A DNA stretch of 64,000 nucleotides from an uncultured Acidobacteriota bacterium (GTDB lineage: Bacteria > Acidobacteriota > Terriglobia > Bryobacterales > Bryobacteraceae). The stretch covers positions 1-64,000 of the forward strand of contig CADEFT010000010.1 of the NCBI GenBank assembly GCA_902826685.1, in the 5' to 3' direction. Both the position numbers and the translations under genes were made by a program. Positions 53,446 to 62,521 of this stretch are shown here, piece by piece. The notes below the pieces were generated by a model, which saw only the letters and a program-made list of their open reading frames with translations, made no database searches and had not been told where the DNA came from. The number at the start of each line of letters is the position of its first letter. Position 1 is the stretch's first letter.

Positions 53446-54630
53446 TCATTGCGCAAAAAGCCGGGCCGGCCACACTTCCACTCGTACCCGCTGATCGCGC
53501 CAGGCAACGATGAGTTGATCCTTCGTGAAGACAATCTTAGGAAGCCCCGAGGCGCGCCCGCCTGAAGCGGACGCAACAGTAACGGATCGGTCTACCCGTC
53601 CGTCGCGGGCGATCTTGCGGAGGCGAATGTCGACGGATTGGTCATCCTTCTTCTCCAACCATACGGCCAGGTAGCTGCCCCCACGAAACGGCGCTAATGA
53701 CGGCCGGCCGAGAGGATTCCCATCGTCGATTCGAACTGGGGCGGTGAAGTGCTCCCCGGAATCCGTGGAACGAGACAACTGAATTCGCGGGCGGTCCCCG
53801 GCTCGCGTCAGCCAGGCAATGGCAAGTTCAGCGCCGTGGCTCGCAATTGAAGGTCCCTCGGTCGGGCAGCCGTTTATCTTCCAGCCGTCGGGTGACAGAG
53901 TCTTGGGAGATGTCCATGCGCCGCCGGCACGCCTGATCACCGAGATATCCCGAATTTCACCCGGCTGGTGATCGCGGTACGCCGCGATGAGGCCCTTTTC
54001 CGTGCGTGCCAGCGCGGTTTGGCAGCACGAGCAGACGTCGGCGTCGACTTCGACCTCGCTGGCTATCGCACCCGACGGCAGGAACTCTATGTATCGCGCG
54101 GTTTTGCTGTGATCTGAATCCGCCTGTCCGTGACCTGAACTGTGATCCGATTTGCCCGGTGGCGAAAGATAAAATGCAGCGGGAGTTTCGGGCGCGAAGC
54201 TGAGGAACCCGGCGTAGTCCTGTTTGTCGTCGAGATTGATCCCGTGCACTTCACGCCAAGTCCCTTGCGGGTCCCGGCGGGTCACCTTGATGCCGTAGCC
54301 ATACGTTCCCCCGGCGGACGATCGCGCAAGCCAATGCGCCCAAAGTGAGCCGTCGGGTAGCGCGGCGATCGCAGGGAAGTCGGCCCAGTTCACGAACCAG
54401 TTCTTCCCGGTGGCAATCGTTTCGGGCCGGCCCCACGCCTTACCGCTCCAGCGGGAGTACCGAAGCGCATGCCCCTCGTTGAGATAGTCGATCCACGACA
54501 GGTACACGACTCCCTTGTCATCCCGCGTCAGGTAAGGCATTCCACTTTGTTGCAGAGCGGGCGGGTCGATCCGTTCCGCCGTCGCGGGTGCCCCAAGAGC
54601 GGCCATCGCCAGCAAAAGACGTAGTGTCAT
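53446..54630 (-). CDS. Exported sialidase-fold (BNR-like) protein
   Basis: A 394-residue secreted protein (signal MTLRLLLAMAALGAPATA) with a sialidase-type six-bladed propeller suggested by repeated Asp-box-like turns (LSRSTDSGEHFT, ALRYSRWSGKAWG, PKTLSPDGWKI). A CSCCQTALAR cysteine cluster near the middle is notable and may bind a metal or form disulfides. Catalytic sialidase residues were not confirmed, so enzymatic activity is uncertain. Its ATG overlaps the stop of the small truncated ORF upstream. Confidence 0.78.
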   Translation of the reverse strand: MTLRLLLAMAALGAPATAERIDPPALQQSGMPYLTRDDKGVVYLSWIDYLNEGHALRYSRWSGKAWGRPETIATGKNWFVNWADFPAIAALPDGSLWAHWLARSSAGGTYGYGIKVTRRDPQGTWREVHGINLDDKQDYAGFLSFAPETPAAFYLSPPGKSDHSSGHGQADSDHSKTARYIEFLPSGAIASEVEVDADVCSCCQTALARTEKGLIAAYRDHQPGEIRDISVIRRAGGAWTSPKTLSPDGWKINGCPTEGPSIASHGAELAIAWLTRAGDRPRIQLSRSTDSGEHFTAPVRIDDGNPLGRPSLAPFRGGSYLAVWLEKKDDQSVDIRLRKIARDGRVDRSVTVASASGGRASGLPKIVFTKDQLIVAWRDQRVRVEVWPARLFAQ

Positions 54631-54818
54631 GCTGTCCTCTGTTTCGCTTCAACTGCTACCGGCTTCCGGATGAAGAGCCTTGGCCCGGACTGGTGCATTG
54701 CCTGGTTCTCCCGCCAGCAACAGGGAGCCATGTCCTGGGCACCGCTGGCGGAACCGGAGAGCAACAGGACTCCCGGAAGCACCGGGAGCCAGACATTTTT
54801 AGGAATCGACCTTCGCAT
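54627..54818 (-). CDS. Small secreted ORF, possibly truncated CcmH-like gene
   Basis: Sixty-three residues: a signal peptide (NVWLPVLPGVLLLSGSASGA) followed by MAPCCWRENQAMHQS. The CCW motif with a following His resembles the start of CcmH-type cytochrome-biogenesis proteins, but the rest of that domain is absent and the sequence ends after a basic, unrelated-looking tail. It may be a remnant kept because it is translationally coupled to the downstream sialidase-fold gene (four-base overlap). The family link is tentative. Confidence 0.45.
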   Translation of the reverse strand: MRRSIPKNVWLPVLPGVLLLSGSASGAQDMAPCCWRENQAMHQSGPRLFIRKPVAVEAKQRTA

Positions 54819-54914
54819 GACCTACTCACAGGAGACCACTTCCGTGGGGGCTTTGTCGCGCGGCAAATCGTCGCACCGGCGCGCGCTTAAGCTACCCGTC
54901 GTTTCAGGAAGACC

Positions 54915-55078
54915 TCACTTCTTCTCGAACAGTTCCCGCGCCACGCCGATCGCCACACTGCGTTCGGCCAACCGGTGTAAAAGGCCAAATGGGTGATCGT
55001 CTCGACCAACTCCTCCAATGTCACGCCGTTCTGCCGCGCGATACGAAGGTGGGACCGCAACTGATCCGGGCGGTTCAA
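54915..55078 (-). pseudogene. Carboxymuconolactone decarboxylase-family gene remnant
   Basis: The reverse strand encodes the C-terminal helices of a CMD/AhpD-like protein: NRPDQLRSHLRIARQNGVTL, then EELVETITHLAFYTGWPNAV. The continuation SVAIGVARELFEKK lies in another frame and ends at a TGA at 54915, so at least one frameshift is present. The N-terminal half with its catalytic Cys is missing. It abuts the decayed molybdenum-hydroxylase gene. Confidence 0.75.
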
Positions 55079-55744
55079 CGCCAGCCGAAGCCGCCGCCTC
55101 CGCGCACCATGTGAACGGCGACGTTCTCTTCCGGAATGCCCATCAGGCCGGCAATCGCGCCTCGCCCCGGTTGAAGAAACTGCGTGCTGGACCAGATTTC
55201 CACCTTGCCGTCTTTGAAATGCGCCGTGCAGTTCTGCGGCTCCATCGTGGCGTGCACGATGAAAGGAAACTGGTAGGCGCTCTCCGCTACTTTGAGGCCC
55301 GGCTGTCCGAAGGCGGTGCCGGGGTCGCCGTCCTTGCGCAGGCTCCGGGCGGGAGCAGCCTTCGACAACTCCGCGGCCTTGGCGGCGATGGCGGCGCTAT
55401 CTTGCGCTCCCCATGGTCCGGCATTCAACCCCTTCATCGCCTTGACTTCGTCGAGGTTGGCGCTGACAACCTTGCTACTCCGAAGATCGGCTTACCGGTA
55501 ACGATGTCCTTGTTCTCGACACCGGCGGTGCGCGTGCCGATGATTTTGTAATCTTTCGGATCTTTGAGCTTGAGGGAACGCGCGCCGGGAAGGGGTAACG
55601 CGGCGGCCTTCGCCGCTAATTCCCCGTATCCCAATGAGCGTTGGCTCGCGCGATGATGGACACGCCCGGACGCCTCAGCCCGCCACCGGCGAGCGCGGAA
55701 AGCCGCAAAAACGAACGACGGTTGGTTGTTGAGGAGTGGTTCAT
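55075..55744 (-). pseudogene. Decayed isoquinoline 1-oxidoreductase beta-like (molybdenum hydroxylase) gene
   Basis: Pieces of one gene lie in different frames. From ATG 55744 there is a Tat signal (MNHSSTTNRRSFLRLSALAG). After a shift comes GYGELAAKAAALPLPGARSL then KLKDPKDYKIIGTR and DIVTGKPIFG. A second shift and an internal deletion lead to SANLDEVKAMKGLNAGPWG and a later part ending VAVHMVRGGGGFGWR with a stop at 55075. The Tat signal plus KLKDPKDYKIIG is typical of IorB-like large subunits. Most of the catalytic domain is gone, so no product is expected. Confidence 0.8.
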
Positions 55745-55895
55745 TTGGACTTACCTCAGCGTAAGGCGCACGAGGCACGTTGGAATATCCCGATCCTGCC
55801 GATCTTTGCCTGATCCTGCCGCTATCTGGCGTCTTCGCAAGTGCCTGAGCTAATCTGACAGCGAAGGAGATCGCGCCTTTCAATCCTGACCTGAA

Positions 55896-56496
55896 ATGCC
55901 CGTTGTCCGGGAGTTGCTGACGCAGGCCGAATTGAGCGTGGAGGAGCCGTCACCGAGCATGCCGGCCATGGCTGTGGCCGAGGCCACTGACGATTTTCTC
56001 GATGCCTGTCGCCGCTTGCTGCGGCTGCTATCGACCCCTGCCGATATCCCGATCATGGGTGGGTTGATCCTACGCGAGATCCTTTTCCGGTTCTTCGAAG
56101 CGCCGAGGGCGCGCGCCTGCGTGCCATTGCGACGCAAGGGGAGCAGAGCCATCGAACGGCGAAGGCGATCGCCTGGATTCGAGCGAATTTTCGCGAGCCG
56201 CTGCGGATGGAAAAACTCGCACACGTGGCGGAATGGGTGTCTCCACGTTGCATCATCATTTTCGCGCGCTGACGGCGATGAGTCCCTTGCAGTATCAGAA
56301 GCAAGTGCGGCTCCAGGTGGCGCGAACCAGGATGTTGACGGATGGACTGGACGCCAACGCGGCGGCATTCGAGGTCGGGTACGAGAGCGCCAGCCAGTTC
56401 AGCCGTGAATACAGCCGGTTCTACGGGCAGCCGCCGGTGCGAGACGTGCGGATGCTACGCCAGACCATCGCCCAACAGGAAGCCAACGTTTCTTAG
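55896..56496 (+). pseudogene. AraC-family regulator gene broken by two frameshifts
   Basis: The first frame gives FLDACRRLLRLLSTPADIPI then GGLILREILFRFFEAP. The expected continuation (EGARLRAIATQGEQSHRTAK, AIAWIRANFREPLRMEKLAH then VAE) is in a second frame from about 56097. A second shift near 56230 leads to GVSTLHHHFRALTAMSPLQY and QFSREYSRFYGQPPVRDV. This is the AraC_N-type family with a C-terminal AraC HTH pair. The N-terminal half of the ligand-binding domain is also missing at the 5' end. Confidence 0.82.
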
Positions 56497-56554
56497 CCAT
56501 GTCCAGAGCTTGAAACCTGCCCACCGAGTGGAGTATCTTCGCTCAGAAGGCACA

Positions 56555-58384
56555 ATGTCCCTGAAACGAATCACGCTCGCTTCCGTTCCCGCAGCCTTGA
56601 TCGCTGTGGCCCTCGCTCAGAGCAGCCGTCCCGTGGCTCCAGCCAACGTCAATGAGGTGGCCCGGCCGGGCGGCCGCTTGCCCGGCGGCCCCAAGATCGC
56701 GCTTGTCAAGGTCGCCGACGGATTCTACGACCCCACCAACGTGGCCAACGCCAACGACGGCTCAGGCCGCATTTTCGTCTGCGAACGGGTGGGCCGCGTG
56801 CGGTTGGTTCGCAAGGACGGCACCGTCCAAAAAGAACCGTTCCTCGATCTCACCAATATCAACCCGCTTGGCAGCGACGTACAGACGGGCTTTGTTGAAC
56901 AGGGGCTCTATTCCATCGCCTTCCACCCCCGCTTCAAACAGAACGGCTATTTCTACGTACACTACGCTTCGCTGCCGTTCAACGGCGACGGCGTCATCGT
57001 GCGCTTTCAGGTCGATCCAGCCTCGCCCAACATGCTGACGCCGGAGCGCACCAAGCAGACCGCCAAAGTGCTGATGCGCATCGAGCAGCCTTACTACAAC
57101 CACAACGGCGGCCAGATCGAGTTCGGCCCCGACGGCTATCTCTACATCGCCTCGGGCGACGGTGGCTGGGAAGGCGATCCCCAGGAAACCGGGCAGAATC
57201 TCGACACCTGGCTCGGCAAGATGCTGCGCATCGACGTTAACGTCGAAGACGACCGGGTGGCCTACAAGATTCCGCCGACGAATCCCTTCGCCCATGCCGC
57301 GAGCGAACGGCTGATGTCGCTGTTCGGCGTCTCCGAACACGATTTTTCGAAGATTAAAACCAAGTCGAAGCCCGAGATCTGGGCCTTCGGACTCCGCAAT
57401 CCGTATGAGTTCTCGTTCGATCGCCGGACCGGCGACATGTACATCGCCGATGTCGGCCAGAACCACTGGGAAGAAATTCACTTCCAGCCCGCCTCGTCGA
57501 AGGGGGGCGAAAACTATGGCTGGCCGCGCGTCAATGGCACCAAGTGTTTCCCCATGACCGGTCCCGACGACAAGTGTCCGATGGTGGGCGTGCCGCCGGC
57601 GGCCGAGTATCCTCATGAGAATCCGTATCCCGGCGCGCCGCCGCTTAAGGACGGCTGGGGCTGTTCCATCGAGGGGCTGGGTGTAGCCAACTACGGCGGC
57701 ATGAACGGCGTGTATCTGGTGGGCGACTGGTGCTCGGGCCGTGTCTTCGGGCTCGGATGGGATGGCCGCAAGTGGCAACTCGAGGAAATGATGCAGACCA
57801 ATCTGCAGTTCACCGCGGGCGGCTACGACGAGGATGGCAACGTCCTGGCCGTCAACTGCAACTGTTTCTATACCGCCGATAAGGGGCCGATGGCCAATCC
57901 GCCGGGCGCGCTTTGGCGCGTGGTCGCGGCGAGCGCGGTGCCGCGCGGCGCCGAAACGGCTCGCATCGTTTCCAAGGACGCGGGCCCGCAGACCGAAGTC
58001 TCCGGCGGCAAGATCGTCTTCCGTCATTCGGTCGATAACGCCGCATTGAAGTTCAACGACGTGCCCGAGTCGAGCCTTTCGATGGCCACCAAGAATTTCC
58101 GCGTGAGCGGACAGAACCCGTTCAAGGGCAACGCCACCGCGATTCAGGAAGGAAAAGTGGCGTATCAGCAGTGGTGTGCCGGCTGCCACCTGGATAACGG
58201 CACCGGCCGCATCGGGTCCAATCTGGTGGACAAGCAGTACAATCACCCGCGCGCCGCCAATGACGTTGGAGCGTTCGAAGTGATCTACGGCGGTGGCACG
58301 GGCGCCATGCAGGCTTTCGGCGACCGGGTTTCCGGCGACGACATCCTCAAGATCATGGCGTTCCTGAACTCGATCCAGAAATAA
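56555..58384 (+). CDS. PQQ-dependent sugar dehydrogenase with C-terminal cytochrome c
   Basis: A 609-residue exported fusion starting at ATG 56555 with signal peptide (LASVPAALIAVALA). Residues about 40-480 form a soluble glucose/sorbosone dehydrogenase-type propeller (VADGFYDPTNVANANDGSGR, GLYSIAFHPRFKQNGYFYVH, YYNHNGGQIEFGPDGYLYIA and SGDGG, then WAFGLRNPYEFSFDRRTGD and DVGQNHWEEIH). The C-terminal 100 residues are a class I cytochrome c with CAGCHLDNGTGRIGSNLV and a later Met in IMAFLNS. Sugars or aldoses are likely substrates; electrons would pass from PQQ to heme within one chain. Confidence 0.93.
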   Translation: MSLKRITLASVPAALIAVALAQSSRPVAPANVNEVARPGGRLPGGPKIALVKVADGFYDPTNVANANDGSGRIFVCERVGRVRLVRKDGTVQKEPFLDLTNINPLGSDVQTGFVEQGLYSIAFHPRFKQNGYFYVHYASLPFNGDGVIVRFQVDPASPNMLTPERTKQTAKVLMRIEQPYYNHNGGQIEFGPDGYLYIASGDGGWEGDPQETGQNLDTWLGKMLRIDVNVEDDRVAYKIPPTNPFAHAASERLMSLFGVSEHDFSKIKTKSKPEIWAFGLRNPYEFSFDRRTGDMYIADVGQNHWEEIHFQPASSKGGENYGWPRVNGTKCFPMTGPDDKCPMVGVPPAAEYPHENPYPGAPPLKDGWGCSIEGLGVANYGGMNGVYLVGDWCSGRVFGLGWDGRKWQLEEMMQTNLQFTAGGYDEDGNVLAVNCNCFYTADKGPMANPPGALWRVVAASAVPRGAETARIVSKDAGPQTEVSGGKIVFRHSVDNAALKFNDVPESSLSMATKNFRVSGQNPFKGNATAIQEGKVAYQQWCAGCHLDNGTGRIGSNLVDKQYNHPRAANDVGAFEVIYGGGTGAMQAFGDRVSGDDILKIMAFLNSIQK

Positions 58385-58404
58385 GAAAGGATCGCCCGCG
58401 CGTC

Positions 58405-58872
58405 CTAGAACGGGACGTCGTCGTCGCCCGCCACATCCGGAAACTGCGGTTCGGCCGAGCCTTGCGCCATAGGCCGGGGCCCGCCGGCGCTACGCGGCAT
58501 CGACACCACGCCGCCACCTTCGCCTCCGGCCGAATCGCCGCGTCCGCCAAGCAGCATCAGCTCCTCGGCCACTACCTCAGTCACGTACTTCTTATTGCCG
58601 TCCTTGTCGTCGTAAGACCGCGTCTGCAGCCTTCCTTCGATATGGACCTGCTTGCCCTTGGTGAGGTAGTTGGCGATGTTCTCCGAGCGCCACAGCACGA
58701 CGTTGTGCCAATCGGTCTCATCCTTCCATTCCCCGGTCTGGTTGTCCTTGATGCGGCGCGTGGTCGCGATCGAAAACGTCGTCCGGGCGATACCGCTGGG
58801 AGTGAACTTGGTCTCGGCGTCGCGGCCGAGATTGCCGAGCAGAAACACCTTGTTTACGCTGCGATTTGCCAT
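58405..58872 (-). CDS. ssb: Single-stranded DNA-binding protein
   Basis: A 155-residue SSB. The ATG at 58872 gives MANRSVNKVFLLGNLGRDAE, the canonical OB-fold start; the GTG at 58893 is less likely. The fold continues with TFSIATTRRIKDNQTGEWKD, TDWHNVVLWRSENIANYLTK and GKQVHIEGRLQTRSYDDKDG. A Gly/Pro-rich linker leads to an acidic C-terminal tip, DVAGDDDVPF, which recruits partner proteins. TACCCT at 58884-58889 is a possible -10 very close to the start. It is not part of the polysaccharide operon next to it. Confidence 0.95.
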   Translation of the reverse strand: MANRSVNKVFLLGNLGRDAETKFTPSGIARTTFSIATTRRIKDNQTGEWKDETDWHNVVLWRSENIANYLTKGKQVHIEGRLQTRSYDDKDGNKKYVTEVVAEELMLLGGRGDSAGGEGGGVVSMPRSAGGPRPMAQGSAEPQFPDVAGDDDVPF

Positions 58873-58908
58873 AGTTTCTATGCAGGGTACCACGCGGCCG
58901 CGCGGCGG

Positions 58909-60354
58909 TCAGTAGGCGCCGCTCTTGCTGAGCACCGCGCCGATGGTACGCGAAAGAATATAAAGATCCAGCCAGACCGACCAGTTCCGCGCGTAGAACG
59001 CGTCGAAGGCCACGCGCTCTTCGTAGCTGGTATCGTTTCGTCCGGAAACCTGCCAAAGCCCGGTCAACCCGGCCGGCATCAGCTTATACAGATCGAACTG
59101 GCGCCCATAGAGCGGTACCTCCGCGGCCACGATCGGGCGCGGCCCCACCAGGCTCATCTCCCCGCGAAAAACGTTCCACAACTGGGGCAGCTCGTCCAGG
59201 CTGGCGCGCCGCAGTATGGAGCCGAAAGGCGTCACGCGGGGATCGTTCTTGAGCTTGCGCGTCAACTCCCACTCGGCGCGCATTCCGGGATTCTCCTTGA
59301 GATAGGTTTCAATCACCCGGTCGGCGTCGGTCCGCATCGTGCGGAACTTCCAGGCCTTGAATTCCCGGCCGGCGCGACCGATGCGCCGCTGTCCGTAGAA
59401 GACCGGCCCGGGCGAGGTGATCTTCACAACGGCGGCGATCGAAAGGCACAGCGGCAGAACCAGGATCGACCCCGCCGCCAGCAACGCCAGATCCAGCAGA
59501 CGTTTGAGATGAAGCTGCCAACTGTCGAGCCCGCGCGAGCGCAGTTCCAGCCCCCAGCGTCCGCCCACGCTTTTCGACGTGGCGAACTGGCTGCAGGAAT
59601 AGAGCAATTCCGGCAGCACCAGCACGCGCGAGAAAACGTCGCCGTGCTCTTCGAGCGTGCGCATCAGCTTGGGATGCGAGCTCTCGGGCAGCACCATCAC
59701 CGCGTAGGCCTGCATGTTGGCCTGGCGCAGCGACCCGGCCACGTCCTCGGTGGACATCACCGGAACGCCCAGATAGGAACGAGGCTCCAGGCCGCTTTCA
59801 TCCACCAGGGCGCGGGGCTTCAGACCGAAGCCCGGATCCTTGAGCAATGAGGCCACCATCTGGCGGCTGGCCTCGCCGCTGCCAAAGACCACGGCCGGGT
59901 AGCCCCACCATTGCCGCGGGGCGAGCAGCCGGCGCAGCACGGCGCGAAACAGCGGCACCAGGATCATCGCCAGCAACACCGACATGACGATGGTGCCGGT
60001 GACCATGCGCGATCCGCCGCGGATGCCCACCGTCAACGCTCCCAGGAAGAAAAACAACAGGGCGGAAGCCAGCGCGGCGCGGCGCAATTCTTCGGGCGTG
60101 TTCACCGAGACGTCGGAATACAGGCCGAGCGCGGCGAACACGCCCAGGAACACGGCGAGGAAGGGAAGCAGACGCAGGTAGCCTTCGATCTCCACCGGTC
60201 CGTGAAGCGCGATCTTACAGAGAAGGCTGATGGCAACCGCCAGAAGCAGTGCCACCGTGTCGGAAGCGATTAGGGCGACAACCATCCAGTTCGGGCGGGA
60301 ACGCGAAGAGAATGGCACCGGGCCCGCGGTCCATAGGCCTAGGGTTGGGTTCAT
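58909..60354 (-). CDS. Undecaprenyl-phosphate sugar phosphotransferase (WbaP/WcaJ type)
   Basis: A 481-residue membrane enzyme starting at ATG 60354, with GGAGG nine bases upstream. The N-terminal half has several membrane helices ([54 protein letters not shown]) and a nucleotide-binding-like domain ([20 protein letters not shown]). The C-terminal bacterial sugar-transferase domain shows [60 protein letters not shown] and SLVGPRP. It transfers a sugar-1-phosphate to undecaprenyl phosphate, starting exopolysaccharide or O-antigen synthesis. It overlaps the upstream transferase gene by four bases. Confidence 0.93.
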   Translation of the reverse strand: MNPTLGLWTAGPVPFSSRSRPNWMVVALIASDTVALLLAVAISLLCKIALHGPVEIEGYLRLLPFLAVFLGVFAALGLYSDVSVNTPEELRRAALASALLFFFLGALTVGIRGGSRMVTGTIVMSVLLAMILVPLFRAVLRRLLAPRQWWGYPAVVFGSGEASRQMVASLLKDPGFGLKPRALVDESGLEPRSYLGVPVMSTEDVAGSLRQANMQAYAVMVLPESSHPKLMRTLEEHGDVFSRVLVLPELLYSCSQFATSKSVGGRWGLELRSRGLDSWQLHLKRLLDLALLAAGSILVLPLCLSIAAVVKITSPGPVFYGQRRIGRAGREFKAWKFRTMRTDADRVIETYLKENPGMRAEWELTRKLKNDPRVTPFGSILRRASLDELPQLWNVFRGEMSLVGPRPIVAAEVPLYGRQFDLYKLMPAGLTGLWQVSGRNDTSYEERVAFDAFYARNWSVWLDLYILSRTIGAVLSKSGAY

Positions 60355-61490
60355 TGTCTTCCAACCTCCTTTGCGACGAGATTGAAGCGGCTGGGGACGA
60401 TGCCGCGCTCGTGCCACACTTGCTCATAGAGCGCATGTGTCTTGCGCAGCATCTGTTCGAGGCTGAAATGCTGTAAGTAGCGCCCGCGGCCGGCCGAGCC
60501 GAACTCCGAGCGCAGCCCGGCGTTGGTGCAAAGCCTGGTGAGCGCGGCGCGGAAACCGGCTACATCGTCGCGCGGGACCAGGTATCCGCTCACGCCATGC
60601 TCCACCGCTTCCCGCGAGCCGCCTACGTCGCTGGCCACCACCGGCAAGCCCGTACGCATGGCTTCGAGAATGCTTAAAGGGAACCCTTCCCAGCGCGAGG
60701 CGAGGGCGAAAACTCCGGCGCCCGCCAGCAGCCGCGTTACGTCCTGGCGCTCGCCGGCGAACGTCACCCGTTGAGCGATGCCTAACTTCGCGGCCAGTTC
60801 CTGCATGGAGGCGCGCGACGGCCCGTCGCCGATCAAGGTCAGCGTCGCGGGCTGGGGCACGCCGGCAAACGCCTCCAGCAGCAGCTCATGATGTTTCTGG
60901 CGGGCAAAACGCGCCACCATGACCACTTCGGTCTTGCCGCCGGCGCCTGGAGAAGCGATGCCCGGGCCGTCGGGAATCCCGTTGTGAATGGTGACCAGCC
61001 GCCGCGCCGGCAGCCCGTATTTCAAGGCCAGACGGCGATTGGCTTCCGATACGTTGATGACGCGCGAACTCAACCAGGAGGCGATCCATTCGGTGGGCAC
61101 TCCCATCGCTTTCCACGCCAGGCTCACGCCTTCTGAAAAGGCCCACGAATGCGCCGTAAAAACGGAGGGGATCCCGCATCGCCAGGCCGCCGCCCGCGCC
61201 ACCAGGCCCGCCTTGGTTGTGTGCGCGTGTACCAGGTCCGGCTTCAGACAGCGCAGCAACGCCGTCATTTGCGACACCGCCCTGGCGTCGCGGGCGGGCC
61301 TGGTCTCATGGATCAGATCGCTCAGGATGTGGCATTCCCCCCCGATCGCGCGGGCCTCGCGCGTCAGGTATTCTTCCTCGCCCGTCGCCAGGTGCAGTTC
61401 ATGCGTCGATTGAAAGCCCTTGAGCAGGTCCAGGACGTGGACTTGTCCACCGCCCATTTCGGCTTTCGTAATGGCGTAGAGAATACGCAT
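60351..61490 (-). CDS. Family 4 glycosyltransferase
   Basis: A 379-residue retaining GT-B glycosyltransferase. It starts at ATG 61490 (MRILYAITKAEMGGGQVHVL); the longer open frame is a shadow of the next gene. The N-terminal acceptor domain includes PDLVHAHTTKAGLVARAAAW. The donor-binding domain includes VVMVARFARQKHHELLLEAF, TLIGDGPSRASMQEL, FALASRWEGFPLSILEAMRT and GLPVVASDVGGSREAVEHG, with the E-x7-E-like motif of family 4. It sits inside the polysaccharide operon. Confidence 0.93.
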   Translation of the reverse strand: MRILYAITKAEMGGGQVHVLDLLKGFQSTHELHLATGEEEYLTREARAIGGECHILSDLIHETRPARDARAVSQMTALLRCLKPDLVHAHTTKAGLVARAAAWRCGIPSVFTAHSWAFSEGVSLAWKAMGVPTEWIASWLSSRVINVSEANRRLALKYGLPARRLVTIHNGIPDGPGIASPGAGGKTEVVMVARFARQKHHELLLEAFAGVPQPATLTLIGDGPSRASMQELAAKLGIAQRVTFAGERQDVTRLLAGAGVFALASRWEGFPLSILEAMRTGLPVVASDVGGSREAVEHGVSGYLVPRDDVAGFRAALTRLCTNAGLRSEFGSAGRGRYLQHFSLEQMLRKTHALYEQVWHERGIVPSRFNLVAKEVGRQ

Positions 61491-61492
61491 GT

Positions 61493-62521
61493 TCAGTGGC
61501 TCCCCATCAGGCGGCGCAGCAGCGGCGGCCGCTGGCCGGGATTGAAGGCCAGGCGGATCAACGGTTCGCTGGCGGCGGCCGGCAATCCCGCCACTGCCAC
61601 CGCCCAGGCGGCATAGGCGGCACGGAAAGCCGGCGAAAGCTCCGGCGCCGCAAAGGCCGACCGGATCAATTTCGAAGCGATCGAAAAAGCGGTATCGCCG
61701 GGAAACGGATGCTGTTCGCCGCAAAGCTTGCGCGAGGCCAGCCGCAGCTTGTAGTGCAGCCAATGACTGAAGGCCGCGTCGGCGCTTAGCTGATAGCCGA
61801 GCTTGGAGGCGTAGACTTCCAGCGTGCGGCGCAGGTTGATGTCGATCTGGAGAAGGCTCAACAGCTTTCTCGGCTCCACGCGATTGGACATGGAAGTGAA
61901 GCTGGCCGCGTGCGTGCGGTAATACCCCAGCGGTTCATGAATGGCGCCAATCTCGCCGTAGAGCGCGGCCAGGAACACCGGATATGTTTCGGCGCCGAAG
62001 CGCCAATCGGGTTCAGGAATCGGCATCACGGCTTCGAGGAACCGACGCGAGAAGGCGTTTCCGCTGGCGGGTGGACTGTGGTACAAGCCTTTTTCGAGAA
62101 CCTGCTGCCGGAGATTGCCTTCCGAGAGCATGGCCCGCGGCACCGAAATCCCGATCGGATTCAGCTCGGAGTCGGTCACATCCAGCCGGAAATGCATTTT
62201 CGAAAAGCCCGGCTTCCAGGCGTTCATCACACGCTCCACGGTGGTGGGCCGCAGTTGATCGTCGGAGTCGAGAAAGAAAATCACGTCGCCGGTGCATAGC
62301 GCCCAGGCCGCGTTGATGGCCGAAGCCTGCCCACCGTTCTGTTTGCACACCACGCGGATGCGGGGCTCATAGCGGCGGATCACGGCCGGCGAATTGTCGG
62401 TGCTGCCGTCGTCGGCTACGACGACTTCCACGTCCGGATAGGTCTGCTCGATGGCGCTCTCGATCGTCTGGCCGACGAAGTCCTCGTAGTTCAGGCTCGT
62501 GATGAGGATCGAAGCTTTCAT
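61493..62521 (-). CDS. Family 2 glycosyltransferase
   Basis: A 342-residue inverting GT-A enzyme. The fold shows ASILITSLNYEDFVGQTIES, then VEVVVADDGSTDNSPAVIRR, QNGGQASAINAAWALCTGDV and the metal motif FFLDSDDQLRP. The C-terminal half has helical segments and YRTHAASFTSMSN, typical of polysaccharide glycosyltransferases. The stop lies two bases before the family 4 gene, and the start overlaps the flippase stop by four bases, so the operon is tightly packed. Confidence 0.92.
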   Translation of the reverse strand: MKASILITSLNYEDFVGQTIESAIEQTYPDVEVVVADDGSTDNSPAVIRRYEPRIRVVCKQNGGQASAINAAWALCTGDVIFFLDSDDQLRPTTVERVMNAWKPGFSKMHFRLDVTDSELNPIGISVPRAMLSEGNLRQQVLEKGLYHSPPASGNAFSRRFLEAVMPIPEPDWRFGAETYPVFLAALYGEIGAIHEPLGYYRTHAASFTSMSNRVEPRKLLSLLQIDINLRRTLEVYASKLGYQLSADAAFSHWLHYKLRLASRKLCGEQHPFPGDTAFSIASKLIRSAFAAPELSPAFRAAYAAWAVAVAGLPAAASEPLIRLAFNPGQRPPLLRRLMGSH

